DNA of 64,000 bases from JADGRB01 sp963835825 (GTDB lineage Bacteria; Myxococcota_A; Polyangia; Fen-1088), in assembly GCA_963835825.1 (NCBI GenBank), contig CAWIGZ010000001.1, positions 496,001 through 560,000 on the forward strand. The letters are read 5' to 3'. The stretch's first letter is position 1. Each line of letters begins with the position of its first letter. The notes under the pieces were generated by a model. The model had not been told where the DNA came from and did not search any database. It worked only from the letters and a program-made list of their open reading frames with translations. Positions 22,239-31,889 of this stretch are shown piece after piece. Both the position numbers and the translations under genes were made by a program.

Positions 22239-24647
22239 TCAGCGGCGCGCGGTCAACGGCGGCATCGCGACCTCGACGGTGGCACCGGGGGGCAAGACCG
22301 CCGTCGGCGCGCCCAGGATGGCGTCGGGTCGGAGGGGGAGGGCGGCGTCGGCGGCGCTCTCCGCGTAAAGACGCACGGTCGCTTCGGTCTCCGTCGGATT
22401 GCGCAACGCCACCACCAACCGGCCGGCGAGACGCTCTTTCACCCGCGCGTCGACGTGATCGAAGGCGAACACGAACCCCGCGTCGGTTTGCGCGTAGACG
22501 CTGGGCAGCTCGGTGTAGGTGAGCAGGGCGATCCCGTCGTAGAGCCCGGCGGCCGGCAGCACGCTCCCGTTGTCGACGAGCCAGTCGGAGCTGTCGGCGC
22601 GAGAGCAGTCGCCGAGGTCGCGCCTCCCGGCGCTCGCCGGCCGGCCGGCACCCTCGGCGAGGGGAAGGTATTGCGCCAGGTTGCGGGCGGTGTCGCGCAG
22701 GAGCTCGAGCAGCGCCACCTCGCCGGTGGCCCGGTAGAGGCGAAGCAGCGCGGACCCCGACGACAGGACGTACCCCGGCGCGCCGTTGCGGTTCTGGGCG
22801 TCGGTGAACACGGCTCCGGTCGCGCGGATCGCCCCGGGCGGCGGGCAGCCGCGGCCGGGCGGCGGGGCGTCGTACGAGATGACCCAGCTCGCGAGCAGAT
22901 GCGCCGCCGCCCGGGCGCGCGCGATCCAGGCCGGATCGCGCGTCGCTTCGTAAAGCGTGACGAACGACTCCAGCAGCGCGGCCGCCGATTCGCTGTCGGG
23001 ACACTGGAGCGCGTCGCCCGGGCCGCCACAGGTGAGGCCCACCTGCACGAACCGTTCGAAGTAGTGCAGCGCCGACTCCTCCGCGGTCTGCAGGTAGCGT
23101 GGCTCTTTGAAGTACGCGGCGGCGTGCGCCAGGGCGGCGGGCGCCATCCCCGCCGACGACGAGCCGCCCACGATCAGATCGCCGCTGGCGATGTCGACGA
23201 ATTGCCCGAACTGCCGGTGCCGGGTCCACAGGCGCACCAGCGCCTCGGCGCAGCTCCGGGCCGAGGTCCCCCAGGCCGGATCGACGGGCGGCGGCTCGTC
23301 GGTGCCACCCGCGGAAGGCGTCAGCGCCTGGCGATCCAAGAGGGCGAGCTGCTTGACCAGCAGCGCGAGCGCGTCGGCGCTGCGCCGGACCAGGTGCCAG
23401 CGCGGATGATGATAGGGGGGCGCGCGCGGCGGCCAGGCACCGGCGGGCGCAGGCGGCAGGGGCGCCGTGAAGCCGTCGTCGTACCAGGTCTTGCCGTCGG
23501 AGACGCCGTGAAAGAAACCGGACGGCGCCTGGCCTGCCGCGACGACGAAAGCGATCGTCTGCCGCGCGCGCTCCCGCGACTGCTTTCCGCCCGCGGCGAG
23601 CAGCGGGAGCGTCTGCCCGAGGCCGCCGCCCCATCCGGTCTGCCAGGTCGAATAGGCGCTGTCGCGCGGGCCGAGCGCGTAGAAGCCCGGCTTGGCGACG
23701 AAGCGCGCGTTGACGCGGGCCTCGTGCGCCGCGAACGCCGCGGAAAATGGCAGCGTGTGCGCGCGGGCGGTGGGGCCGGTGAGCGACTTGCGCACGGCGA
23801 ACAGCCGCTCGGTGAGCTGCTCGATCTCCTCGCAGTCGAAGGCATGCAGCCGCGCGCGCAGGGTGATCGACGCGCCCGGCCTGGACGGGGCCGGTCGCTC
23901 GCGCGGCCCGGCCGGCCCGTCGGTGCGTCGCTCCTCGTGCACGAAGGGCGTCGAGGCGGCGATCGACGCATGCGCCCGATCGTCGCTCTCCGCGACGGAG
24001 AGGCCGGTCCGTCCGACGGAGGTCGCCGGATCCACCAGCAGGATGAGGCCGAGCTTCTCGGCCGGAAGGAAGACCGTCGCCGCCGGCGTCGCCAGATCGG
24101 CGGCGGCGATGTCCAGACGTGAAGGTCCCTGGTGCAGGTTCAACCGCGGGATGTCGGTGACGATCGGCGGCACGTGCGGGCCGATGTCGGCTGGTTCGGT
24201 CAGCAGAGGCGGGTAGCCGGCGAAGCGCGACGCGAACCGGTTCCCGGCGTAGCAGGCGCCCGGCAGCATCACGTAGTTTTCGGGCGACCAGCCATCGAGC
24301 TCGAGCACCAAGCTGATGCCGCCCGCTGCGGCGTGGGGCCTGGCGCGAAACGTGGCGAAGAGCTCGATGGCGTCGCGGCTGCCGGCAACGGGCCCGGCGC
24401 GCAGCGCGAGCGTGCCGGCCCCGAGCTCGCGGCGCGCAGAGACGGCGCGCCCCAGCGTCAGCTCGCCGAGACCGGCGCCGTCCGGGGACGCCACGCGCGC
24501 CCCCACGGCGATGCGCGCCTGCTTGAGGCGATCGAGCGCGCGATCGAGCGAACCTGGACGCGACGCCTCGGCCGCACGCCAGAGGCGCGAAGCGAACGCC
24601 GCTCCACCCGCCGCGCTGGCCCCACGCAAGAACGCCCGTCGCTTCAT
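22239..24647 (-). CDS. Tat-exported protein, possible (alpha/alpha)6-barrel
   Basis: 802 residues. The N-terminus MKRRAFLRGASAAGGAAFAS is a twin-arginine signal. The first part (about 40-240) is beta-rich, like the N-terminal domains of glycoside hydrolases. The middle and C-terminal parts are helical with repeated aromatic/acidic pockets (YSTWQTGWGGGLGQTLPLLA, GFFHGVSDGKTWYDDGFTA, DNGSVLPAAGLYDGIALLTY), resembling six-hairpin glycosidase-like proteins. No catalytic pair could be fixed. It is likely a periplasmic or secreted carbohydrate-active protein. Divergent from the M16 protease gene across about 100 bases. Confidence 0.6.
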   Translation of the reverse strand: MKRRAFLRGASAAGGAAFASRLWRAAEASRPGSLDRALDRLKQARIAVGARVASPDGAGLGELTLGRAVSARRELGAGTLALRAGPVAGSRDAIELFATFRARPHAAAGGISLVLELDGWSPENYVMLPGACYAGNRFASRFAGYPPLLTEPADIGPHVPPIVTDIPRLNLHQGPSRLDIAAADLATPAATVFLPAEKLGLILLVDPATSVGRTGLSVAESDDRAHASIAASTPFVHEERRTDGPAGPRERPAPSRPGASITLRARLHAFDCEEIEQLTERLFAVRKSLTGPTARAHTLPFSAAFAAHEARVNARFVAKPGFYALGPRDSAYSTWQTGWGGGLGQTLPLLAAGGKQSRERARQTIAFVVAAGQAPSGFFHGVSDGKTWYDDGFTAPLPPAPAGAWPPRAPPYHHPRWHLVRRSADALALLVKQLALLDRQALTPSAGGTDEPPPVDPAWGTSARSCAEALVRLWTRHRQFGQFVDIASGDLIVGGSSSAGMAPAALAHAAAYFKEPRYLQTAEESALHYFERFVQVGLTCGGPGDALQCPDSESAAALLESFVTLYEATRDPAWIARARAAAHLLASWVISYDAPPPGRGCPPPGAIRATGAVFTDAQNRNGAPGYVLSSGSALLRLYRATGEVALLELLRDTARNLAQYLPLAEGAGRPASAGRRDLGDCSRADSSDWLVDNGSVLPAAGLYDGIALLTYTELPSVYAQTDAGFVFAFDHVDARVKERLAGRLVVALRNPTETEATVRLYAESAADAALPLRPDAILGAPTAVLPPGATVEVAMPPLTARR

Positions 24648-24750
24648 CCGGCCCCGAGACTACAACCATGGCATGGAATCAGGCACGCAGCTTTGAGAGC
24701 GGGTCGGCAGCCGCGCGCGTCCCGATATTGATGGTAACCTCCTGCCGCTC

Positions 24751-27537
24751 GTGAGATCCGTGTCGCTCGCTCACGCGGCGCTCCCCTTCGCGTCGTTGCT
24801 CTTCGTGGTTCCTCTCGGGGGTTGCCGCTCGCTCGGGGGCGCCGGAAAACCCGGTCAGCTCGCCGGCGCCGCGGGCGCCCCGAACCCGATTCCCGTGACC
24901 ATGGGGGGGCCCGGAACCCGCGCCGAGGCGCGGCTCGACAACGGCGTGCGGGTCGTCGTCGAGGAGAACCACGCCGCGCCGGTCGTCGCCGTGCAGGTCT
25001 GGGTCGCCTCGGGGGCGGCGGACGATCCCCCCGCGCTGGCCGGCGCCGCGCACCTCTACGAGCACCTGGTCTTTCGCGGGACGCACCGGCGCGCGCCGGG
25101 GGCGGGCGAGCGCGAGATCGAGGCGGCGGGCGGCACCGTCGGCGCCTGGACCGGGCTCGACGAGACCGTCTACCAGGCGACGCTGGCGGCGCCGGCCCTC
25201 GACCTCGGCCTCGACGTCCTGGCCGATGCGCTCACGGCGCCGACCTTCGACGCGGCCGAGCTCGCGCGGGTGAAGAAGGAGGCGGCCGCCGAGATCGCCC
25301 GCGACGCCATCGATCCGGCCCGGGCGGCGAGCGAGATGTTGCGCGCCGGCGCCTTTGCCGGCGATGCCTACGGGCGTCCGCTGCTCGGCAAGGCGGAAGC
25401 CGTGGCGGCGTTCACCCGAGAGGCGCTGGCCGCTCACTTCGCCGAGACGTACGTGGGGGCGAACATGACGGTCGTCGTGGTGGGAGACGTCGACGCGCGC
25501 GCCGCGCGCGATGCCGTGGCGCGGGCGTTCGCGGCCGTTCCGCGCGGGCGTCCGCCGGCGCACGCGGTGGCCGCGTCCGCCCCGTCGTCGGCACCGCGCG
25601 CGCTCGTGTCGACAGCCTCCGGCCTCGAGGCCCAGGTGGCGATCGGATTCAGGGCTCCGCCGCCCCGGCCCGCGGATGCGGCCGCGCTCGATCTGATCGC
25701 CGCGTTGCTGACCCGCGGCAGCGAGGCACGCCTCGCCCGCGAGCTCGCCGAGAACCGACAGGTCGTCACCGCCGTGCACGGCCTGACGTTTCGATCGCGC
25801 GGCGGCGCTCTGCTCGAGCTGATGCTGGCGCCCGCGCCCCAGCGGCTCGAAGTGGCCACCCAGGAGGCGATCGATCAGGCGCTGCGGCTCGGGCGCGACG
25901 AGGTCCCGGCCGACGAGCTCGGCCGCGTGCGGCGCCTCCTGCAGAGCGATCTCGGCCGGGCCGGCGAGGGCGTCGAGGGGCGGGCGCGGCGGCTCGGTTT
26001 CGCCACCGCCATCGCCGACGATGACGGCTACGACCGGCGCTACCGCCAGAGCCTGGAAGCGATCGATCCGCCGGCGCTGCGCGCGGCCGCGACCAGGCTG
26101 CTGCGGCCGGAGGCCCTCACGCTGGCCGTGCTCGATCCGGGGGCCGCGCACGCCGCTGCCTCGGCCGAGACGGCCCGGCTGGAGGCGATCGTCGCCGGCG
26201 CGGCGGCGCGAAACGACAAGCCTCCCGCGCGGGTCGCGGTGGCCCTGGGCGCCGGGGGGGGCGATGTCGTCCGCGCCGTCACTCCGTCGGGCGTGCGCCT
26301 CCTCGTGCTGCGCGATCGCGCCGCGCCGATGGTGGCGGTCGAGGCGGCCTGGGCCGGCGGCGCCCGGGCGGAGGATGCCGCCTCCAACGGCGCCGGTGCG
26401 CTCATCGCGGCGCTCCTCGATCGCGGGACCCGCACGCGCGCGGCGCCGCAGATCGCGGCCGAGGTGCAGGCGCTCGGGGGGGCGCTGGCCGGCTTCTCCG
26501 ACCGCAGTCACTTCGGGCTGCGGGGCCAGTTCTTGCCCAGCGCCTGGTCGCGGGGCCTGGCGCTGCTTGCCGACTGTCTGTTGCGCCCGAGCTTCCCTGC
26601 GGGTGAGGTCGACGGCAGCCGGCGCGTCGTCGTCGCTCGGGCGCGCGCGGCCGACGGCGATCCGGCGGGGGCGGCCCGGCGCCTCTTTCGCGAAGCGCTC
26701 TGGCCCGGCCATCCCTTTCGCCTCGATCCGCTGGGGAGCGCTGCTTCGCTGGCGGCGCTCGGGCGCGTTCGCCTCCTCGATCACTATCGCCGTCACTATC
26801 CGGTTTCGCACCTGGTCGTCTCGGTCGTCGGCGACGTCGATCCGCGGGAGGTGGTGGCGACGTTGACGGCGCTGTTCGCCGACGCCGTCGCCGTCCCGCC
26901 GCCGCCGGCCCCAGCGCCCGAGCCGCCCCACACCGAGCCGGTGGCCCTGTTTCGCGCCACGAAGACGGACGTCGCCCAGCTCGTGCTCGGCTATCCCGGC
27001 GCTCCGGTGGGCGATCCCGATCGGGCCGCGCTCGAGGTTCTTGCCGAGGTGTTGAGCGCGCGCGGCGGTCCGCTGGAACGCGGCTTGGCCGCCACACCGA
27101 ACGTCTACCGAATCCGGGCCTCCGCGGCGACGGGCGTCGAGCCGGGCGAGCTGTCGGTCAGCCTCGCCTGCGCCCCGGCCAGTCTCGACGCCGCCGTGGC
27201 CGCGCTTCGGGCCGTGCTGGCCGAGGTGGCGGCCAACGGCGTCGCCGCCGTCGAGGTGGAGCGCGCGGCGCGCCGCCTGGGCGGCCTGCGCGCGCTCGCG
27301 TTGCGTGGCCAGGCGGCGATCGCTGATGCGCTCGCGACCGACGAGGCGTACGGTCTTCCGCTGATGACGTACCGTCAACTCCCCGCCGCGCTGGCGCGGG
27401 TGACCGCCACCGACGTCGCGCGCGCCGCCCGCCGTTTCATCGATCCGAAGCGCGAGACGATCGCGGCGGTGCGGCCCGATGCTCCGACAATCTCCACGGT
27501 GGCGCGCGCGGCCCGGCCCGACAAGGGGGCGCGCTAG
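24751..27537 (+). CDS. M16 family zinc metallopeptidase, lipoprotein
   Basis: 928 residues from GTG. A signal sequence with LGGC lipobox comes first (Cys about 25). Two M16 units follow: the active one carries the inverted zinc motif HLYEH (about residue 94-98) with the downstream Glu in VKKEAAAEI; the second half (from about 510) has the same fold signature (VEAAWAGGARAEDAASNGAG) but no zinc site, as in PqqL/insulinase-type two-domain enzymes. It probably degrades peptides in the periplasm. The stop at 27537 abuts the ATG of the kinase gene. Confidence 0.85.
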   Translation: MRSVSLAHAALPFASLLFVVPLGGCRSLGGAGKPGQLAGAAGAPNPIPVTMGGPGTRAEARLDNGVRVVVEENHAAPVVAVQVWVASGAADDPPALAGAAHLYEHLVFRGTHRRAPGAGEREIEAAGGTVGAWTGLDETVYQATLAAPALDLGLDVLADALTAPTFDAAELARVKKEAAAEIARDAIDPARAASEMLRAGAFAGDAYGRPLLGKAEAVAAFTREALAAHFAETYVGANMTVVVVGDVDARAARDAVARAFAAVPRGRPPAHAVAASAPSSAPRALVSTASGLEAQVAIGFRAPPPRPADAAALDLIAALLTRGSEARLARELAENRQVVTAVHGLTFRSRGGALLELMLAPAPQRLEVATQEAIDQALRLGRDEVPADELGRVRRLLQSDLGRAGEGVEGRARRLGFATAIADDDGYDRRYRQSLEAIDPPALRAAATRLLRPEALTLAVLDPGAAHAAASAETARLEAIVAGAAARNDKPPARVAVALGAGGGDVVRAVTPSGVRLLVLRDRAAPMVAVEAAWAGGARAEDAASNGAGALIAALLDRGTRTRAAPQIAAEVQALGGALAGFSDRSHFGLRGQFLPSAWSRGLALLADCLLRPSFPAGEVDGSRRVVVARARAADGDPAGAARRLFREALWPGHPFRLDPLGSAASLAALGRVRLLDHYRRHYPVSHLVVSVVGDVDPREVVATLTALFADAVAVPPPPAPAPEPPHTEPVALFRATKTDVAQLVLGYPGAPVGDPDRAALEVLAEVLSARGGPLERGLAATPNVYRIRASAATGVEPGELSVSLACAPASLDAAVAALRAVLAEVAANGVAAVEVERAARRLGGLRALALRGQAAIADALATDEAYGLPLMTYRQLPAALARVTATDVARAARRFIDPKRETIAAVRPDAPTISTVARAARPDKGAR

Positions 27538-29259
27538 ATGGCGGCCTGTGTCGGCTGCTCCGGCGAGGTTCTGCTGGAAGACACCTTCTGCGCCCGCTGC
27601 GGCGCCCCGGTGACCGATCCCTTCATCGGCACCATCGTCGGCGAGCGCTACCGGATCGTGAGCCGGATCGGGGTCGGCGGGATGGGGGCCGTCTACCGCG
27701 CCGAGCACACCATGATGCGCCGCGATCTGGCGATCAAGGTCCTGCTTCCGGAGCTGTCGGGCAAGGAGGAGTTCGCCCGCCGGTTCGAGCGCGAGGCCGA
27801 ATCAGCCAGCCGGCTCGACCACCCCAACATCATCACCACCACCGACTTCGGCCGCACCGGCGACGGATCGCTGTTCTTGGCCATGGAGTTCCTGGCCGGG
27901 ACCTCGCTGGGGGCGGCGATCGCCGCCGGTCCCATGCGCATCGACCGCGCGCTGGCGATCGAGCGGCAGATCCTGCGCGGGCTCGACCACGCGCACGCGG
28001 CCGGCGTCGTCCACCGCGACCTCAAGCCGGAGAACATCATGCTGATCGAGCGCGACGGCCAGCGCGACGTGGTCAAGATCCTCGACTTCGGGATCGCCAA
28101 GATCACCGAACCGCAAAGCGGCGGGCAGGCGCTGACCCAGGCCGGCGTCATCTTCGGCACGCCCGAGTACCTCTCCCCAGAGCAGGCGCTCGGCGAGGCG
28201 GTCGATGCCCGCGCCGACATCTACGCCGCCGGGGTGATCCTTTACGAGATGCTGGCGGGCCGGCGGCCGTTCGAGTCCGAGGACAAGGTCAAGATCATCT
28301 CCATGCACCTGGCGCACGCGCCCCCCCGCGTGCGCGACGTGAACGCGGCCGTCGATCTCCCGGTTCCGCTCGAGCAGGCGGTGCTGCAGGCGATGGAGAA
28401 GTCGCGTGACAACCGGTTCGCGACGGCCGCGGCGTTCATGCAGGCGCTCGACGACGCCGAGGTCGAGAGTCAGCGCGACGACCAGCTCGGGACCGGCGCG
28501 ACGATCCCGGCGATGGATCTGCCGCTGCGGGCCCGGCGGCCGCGCGCGCTGCCGGTCGCGATCGCGCTGGTGGTGGTCGGGATCGGGGGGCTCGCCATCA
28601 AGCGCCGGACGGCCCACCACCGGCCCGCCCCGCTGGCGGTTCGGCCGGTGGCACCGGCGCCGCCGCCGCCCGATCTGGCCGCCCAGATGAAGAAGGTCGA
28701 GGCCTGGCTCGAGGACGACAACACCACCGCCGCCCGGGTCGCGCTGGAGGCGATGCTCACCTCGCGGCCCAAGGACGCGCGCGTGCGCTATATGTTGGGG
28801 CGCGTGTCCTACGCGCAGGACAAACATCAGGAGGCCCTCGACGACTACGCGGCGGCCATCGCGCTCGACCCCGGGTTTCGGGGCGATCCCGTGCTGCTCG
28901 GTCACGTGGACGCGATGCTGGCCGATCCCAAGCTGGGAGACGCCGCGCTCACTCTGCTCATCGACCACGTCGGCGCTCCGGCGGCCGACCTCCTCGGCAA
29001 GGCGGCCAACGAGGGGAGCGATCTGCCGCGCCGTCGCCGGGCAGCCGCCGCTCTTGTCGATCTGGACGAAGAGAAGCGGGTCGACCGCGTCTCGCTCGAC
29101 ATGCTCGAGCTGCGCAAGGCGGCGACCTGCGAAGAGAAGAAGGACTGGGTCGAAAAGTTGCGCAAGCTGGGCGACGCGCGGGCCCTCCCGGCATTGCGGG
29201 GGTTGCGCGTGCGACGGATGGGCCCCATCACCTGGGGGGGACCAACATCAGCTGCATGA
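27538..29259 (+). CDS. Ser/Thr protein kinase with N-terminal zinc ribbon
   Basis: 573 residues as read. A zinc ribbon (CVGCxn-CARCG, residues 4-22) precedes a Hanks-type kinase domain: GVGGMGAVYRAEH (P-loop), AIKVL (Lys), HRDLKPENIML (catalytic loop), LDFGIAKI (DFG), and GTPEYLSPEQA. A membrane segment (LPVAIALVVVGIGGLAI, about 337-354) separates it from TPR-like helices. The last codons look wrong: after a G7 run at 29234-29240 the next frame gives ISCMKQELTDTIAALDKKSG and ends at 29342, overlapping the next ATG as ATGA. Adding one G would restore that 601-residue form. Confidence 0.88.
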   Translation: MAACVGCSGEVLLEDTFCARCGAPVTDPFIGTIVGERYRIVSRIGVGGMGAVYRAEHTMMRRDLAIKVLLPELSGKEEFARRFEREAESASRLDHPNIITTTDFGRTGDGSLFLAMEFLAGTSLGAAIAAGPMRIDRALAIERQILRGLDHAHAAGVVHRDLKPENIMLIERDGQRDVVKILDFGIAKITEPQSGGQALTQAGVIFGTPEYLSPEQALGEAVDARADIYAAGVILYEMLAGRRPFESEDKVKIISMHLAHAPPRVRDVNAAVDLPVPLEQAVLQAMEKSRDNRFATAAAFMQALDDAEVESQRDDQLGTGATIPAMDLPLRARRPRALPVAIALVVVGIGGLAIKRRTAHHRPAPLAVRPVAPAPPPPDLAAQMKKVEAWLEDDNTTAARVALEAMLTSRPKDARVRYMLGRVSYAQDKHQEALDDYAAAIALDPGFRGDPVLLGHVDAMLADPKLGDAALTLLIDHVGAPAADLLGKAANEGSDLPRRRRAAAALVDLDEEKRVDRVSLDMLELRKAATCEEKKDWVEKLRKLGDARALPALRGLRVRRMGPITWGGPTSAA

Positions 29260-29338
29260 AGCAAGAGCTCACCGACACCATCGCCGCGCTGGACAAGAAG
29301 TCGGGCCATCCCGCTGAGCGGCACACGAGGCGCGGTCG

Positions 29339-30106
29339 ATGAGGGCGGTCACGCGGAAGGGGACAGCCAAGCCTCGGCGCAGCATCGGGGGGAAGACGGC
29401 GCACGATCCCCGGAACTTGCTCACCAGCCTGGTGCTGGTGTTCCCGCTGTTCCTCGTCTACCAGATAGGCGTCCTGTTCACGCTGCCGGTCCTCAACGGC
29501 GTCGACTTCCTGACGGTGTTCCTCTTCCGGAACCTGGGCCTGTCGACCGGGAGCTACCTCGCCTACACCTTCGCCGTCACGGTGGGGTTCGCCATCGCGG
29601 TGGCGGTGCTTCGCCACAAGCAGCGTTTCGATCCGCAGCTCATCGTCCCGGTGCTGGTCGAGAGCGCGATCTACGCGCTCACCATGGGGTCGCTCATCGT
29701 GTTCGTGATGACGCGGGCGCTCGGGATCTCACCGCAGCTCGCCGGTGGGGGCGGGGGCTTCGTCGCGCAACAGGGGCTCGGCACGCGCATCGTGATGTCG
29801 CTGGGCGCGGGCGTCTACGAGGAGACGGTCTTCCGCCTCGGCATCCTGTCGGGACTGGTGGTGCTGTTCGACCGGGTGCTCGGCCTGCGGCGCTGGCTCG
29901 CGTTCGTGCTCGCGCTGTTGCTTTCGGCCGGGCTCTTCTCGGCGATGCACCACATTCCGCCCTACGGCGACCCCCTGCACGCCGGGATCTTCATCTTCCG
30001 CGTGCTGGCGGGCATCTGCTTCGGCCTGCTGTTCTGGTACCGCGGCTTCGCCATAGCCGTGTACACCCACGCTCTTTACGACCTCTACGTGTTTCTGCTC
30101 AGGTAG
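29339..30106 (+). CDS. CPBP family intramembrane metalloprotease
   Basis: 255 residues with about seven hydrophobic segments. The CPBP (Abi/CAAX-processing-like) motifs are present: YEETVFRLG (EExxxR), FSAMHH (FxxxH type) and YTHALYDL near the C-terminus. These enzymes cleave within membranes and include prenyl-protein proteases and bacteriocin-immunity proteins. The ATG overlaps the reconstructed kinase stop, so it belongs to the M16-kinase operon. The substrate is unknown. Confidence 0.82.
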   Translation: MRAVTRKGTAKPRRSIGGKTAHDPRNLLTSLVLVFPLFLVYQIGVLFTLPVLNGVDFLTVFLFRNLGLSTGSYLAYTFAVTVGFAIAVAVLRHKQRFDPQLIVPVLVESAIYALTMGSLIVFVMTRALGISPQLAGGGGGFVAQQGLGTRIVMSLGAGVYEETVFRLGILSGLVVLFDRVLGLRRWLAFVLALLLSAGLFSAMHHIPPYGDPLHAGIFIFRVLAGICFGLLFWYRGFAIAVYTHALYDLYVFLLR

Positions 30107-30172
30107 CAGGTAGCCCAAGCAGCCCGCACCGGCCGGCTGCCCGGTGGTGCGGCCGCAGGGCGTCGGCGGCGC

Positions 30173-30952
30173 TTACTTCTTGCCGCGCTTGGCGGCCTTG
30201 GCGGGGCGCTTGGCGGCGGCGCGCGGGCGGGGGGCCGCCGTCCTGACCGGACGGGCGGGCTTGGTCGTGCGCTTGGCGGCCTTGGCGGCCGGCGCAGTCT
30301 TGACGGCGGCCTTCGGCGCCCGGGCCGGGGGTGCCGGCTTGGCCGCCTTGGCGGGCTTGGCCGGCGGGATCGGCGGCGGCGCCTTGCGGTCCTCCTTGGG
30401 AGGGGCTGCGGCCTTGCCAGCCGGCTTGCCGGCCAGCTTGCCGGTCAGCTTGCCGGTCTTGGTGACCTTCGTGTCCGAGGGGTGTCCGTCGCCTTCCGCG
30501 GCGAGCGGCAGCCCGGGCATGTCCTTCCGGTTGTGAACCAGCACGCGCCGAGAGTCCTTGAACGTCACCTCGGCCTTGCTGTCGGACAGGATCTCCGAGA
30601 TGAACCCCTTGCCGAACTTGGGGTGCGTCACGATCACGTTCTCGTGATAGTGCTCGCGAAACTCGTAAGGCTTCGCGTTCTTGTCGCTGTGCTTGGCGAA
30701 GAACTCCTCGAAGGTGAGCTTCTTCATCATCGCCCGCTTCTTGGCGGCGATCGGCTCGGGCACATCATCCTCCACGTCGCCTCGCGGCTTGCGGAACGAG
30801 TGGACGTCTCCACATGGGTTGCATTGCACCCTGCGGATCTCGTCCTCGTACTTCGAGATGACGACGTGCGTGGTATCGCCCTTGCACTTGGGGCAATATG
30901 CCTCGACGTCCGACCCGACTTCGTCGACCTCGTCTTCGAACATGAAGTCCAT
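30173..30952 (-). CDS. Zinc-ribbon protein with histone H1-like Lys/Ala/Pro tail
   Basis: 259 residues. The acidic start is followed by a zinc ribbon (YCPKCKGDTTH ... VQCNPCGDVHSF, about 19-50), a conserved middle (ENVIVTHPKFGKGFISEILSD, about 105-125, resembling the CarD/DUF3553-type beta-barrel that recognises nucleic acid or protein), then about 110 residues almost only of Lys, Ala, Pro, Arg and Thr. Such tails in myxobacteria resemble histone H1. A nucleic-acid-binding role is inferred. It converges with the CPBP gene and diverges from pyrK. Confidence 0.65.
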   Translation of the reverse strand: MDFMFEDEVDEVGSDVEAYCPKCKGDTTHVVISKYEDEIRRVQCNPCGDVHSFRKPRGDVEDDVPEPIAAKKRAMMKKLTFEEFFAKHSDKNAKPYEFREHYHENVIVTHPKFGKGFISEILSDSKAEVTFKDSRRVLVHNRKDMPGLPLAAEGDGHPSDTKVTKTGKLTGKLAGKPAGKAAAPPKEDRKAPPPIPPAKPAKAAKPAPPARAPKAAVKTAPAAKAAKRTTKPARPVRTAAPRPRAAAKRPAKAAKRGKK

Positions 30953-31058
30953 TGGCGGCGCCCCTTTAGAGTTCGGTCACTAACACAGGTCTTTGGGCCC
31001 TGCAAGAATAAGAGGGCAATTTCAGCCAGTTCGAGGTAGAAAGACGTCCCCAGAGCAC

Positions 31059-31889
31059 GTGCGTTACTTCCAGGCAAAAATCTCGCAAAATCGGGGACTT
31101 GGAGGCGGTTACTTCGTTTTGCAGCTCGACGGCTGCGAATCGCTCGCCTCGGCCAGGCCAGGACAATTCGTAATGATTCGGGGTGCTTGGGGTCGTGACC
31201 CGCTTCTACCCCGAGCGTTCTCTTTGATGTCGGTCGGTCCCGGCGGTCGAGCCGAGATCTTGGCCAAAACCGTCGGCCGGGGGACCGCTCTGCTCGAGCG
31301 CGCGCTGCCGGGCGCAGAAATCGACATCCTGGGTCCGCTTGGGACCAGCTTCCCCGAGCCCCGGGCCGATACCATCGACCTGCTGGTCGCCGGCGGCGTC
31401 GGTCTCCCCCCGATGTTCATGCAGGCGGCGCTGGCGGCGGAGCGCGGGCACGTTGACCGCTCGGAAATGATCTACGGTGGCCGTGGCGCGCCCGATCTGG
31501 TTCTCCTCCGCGAGATGGAAACGATGCGGCTGCCTCTCTTCCTGACGACCGAGGATGGTGCCGTCGGCGACAAGGGGCTGGTCACGCGCGCGCTCGAGGC
31601 GCGCCTCGCCCACCACCGGGGCAAGTCCTTGCGGGTGATGGGCTGCGGTCCCAACGGGATGCTGTGGGCGATCGCCAGGTTGGCGCGCGAGCAGAACCTC
31701 CCCTGCTTCATCTCGCTCGAGGAGCAGATGGCCTGTGGGATTGGCGTCTGTCTGGGATGTGCGATTCCGGCGCGGTCGCGCCCGTACCGGTACGTCTGCA
31801 GCAACGGCCCGGTGTTCGACGCCGCCGACGTGCTCGACGTCGCCGCGGGTGACACGCCGCCGGTCGCTCCTCCGGCTTGCCTCGCATGA
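31059..31889 (+). CDS. pyrK: Dihydroorotate dehydrogenase electron-transfer subunit
   Basis: 276 residues from GTG 31059 (VRYFQAKISQN); longer upstream starts are less likely. The FAD/NAD domain of the ferredoxin-reductase family has PRAFSLMSV (FAD site, about 49-57) and LLVAGGVGLPP (nucleotide site). The C-terminal [2Fe-2S] site is CGIGVCLGCAIP plus a later Cys in YRYVCSNG. It passes electrons from PyrD flavin to NAD+. It overlaps pyrD by four bases (ATGA), the usual arrangement for class 1B enzymes. Confidence 0.9.
   Translation: MRYFQAKISQNRGLGGGYFVLQLDGCESLASARPGQFVMIRGAWGRDPLLPRAFSLMSVGPGGRAEILAKTVGRGTALLERALPGAEIDILGPLGTSFPEPRADTIDLLVAGGVGLPPMFMQAALAAERGHVDRSEMIYGGRGAPDLVLLREMETMRLPLFLTTEDGAVGDKGLVTRALEARLAHHRGKSLRVMGCGPNGMLWAIARLAREQNLPCFISLEEQMACGIGVCLGCAIPARSRPYRYVCSNGPVFDAADVLDVAAGDTPPVAPPACLA

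Noticed and set aside
24679..27708. Minus-strand frame of about 1000 codons opposite the M16 protease
   Set aside because: Shadow of a GC-rich gene; composition and lack of motifs argue against coding.
29339..30106. Abortive-infection defence system based on the CPBP (Abi-like) protease
   Set aside because: CPBP proteases have many housekeeping roles, and the gene is in an operon with a kinase and an M16 protease rather than defence genes.
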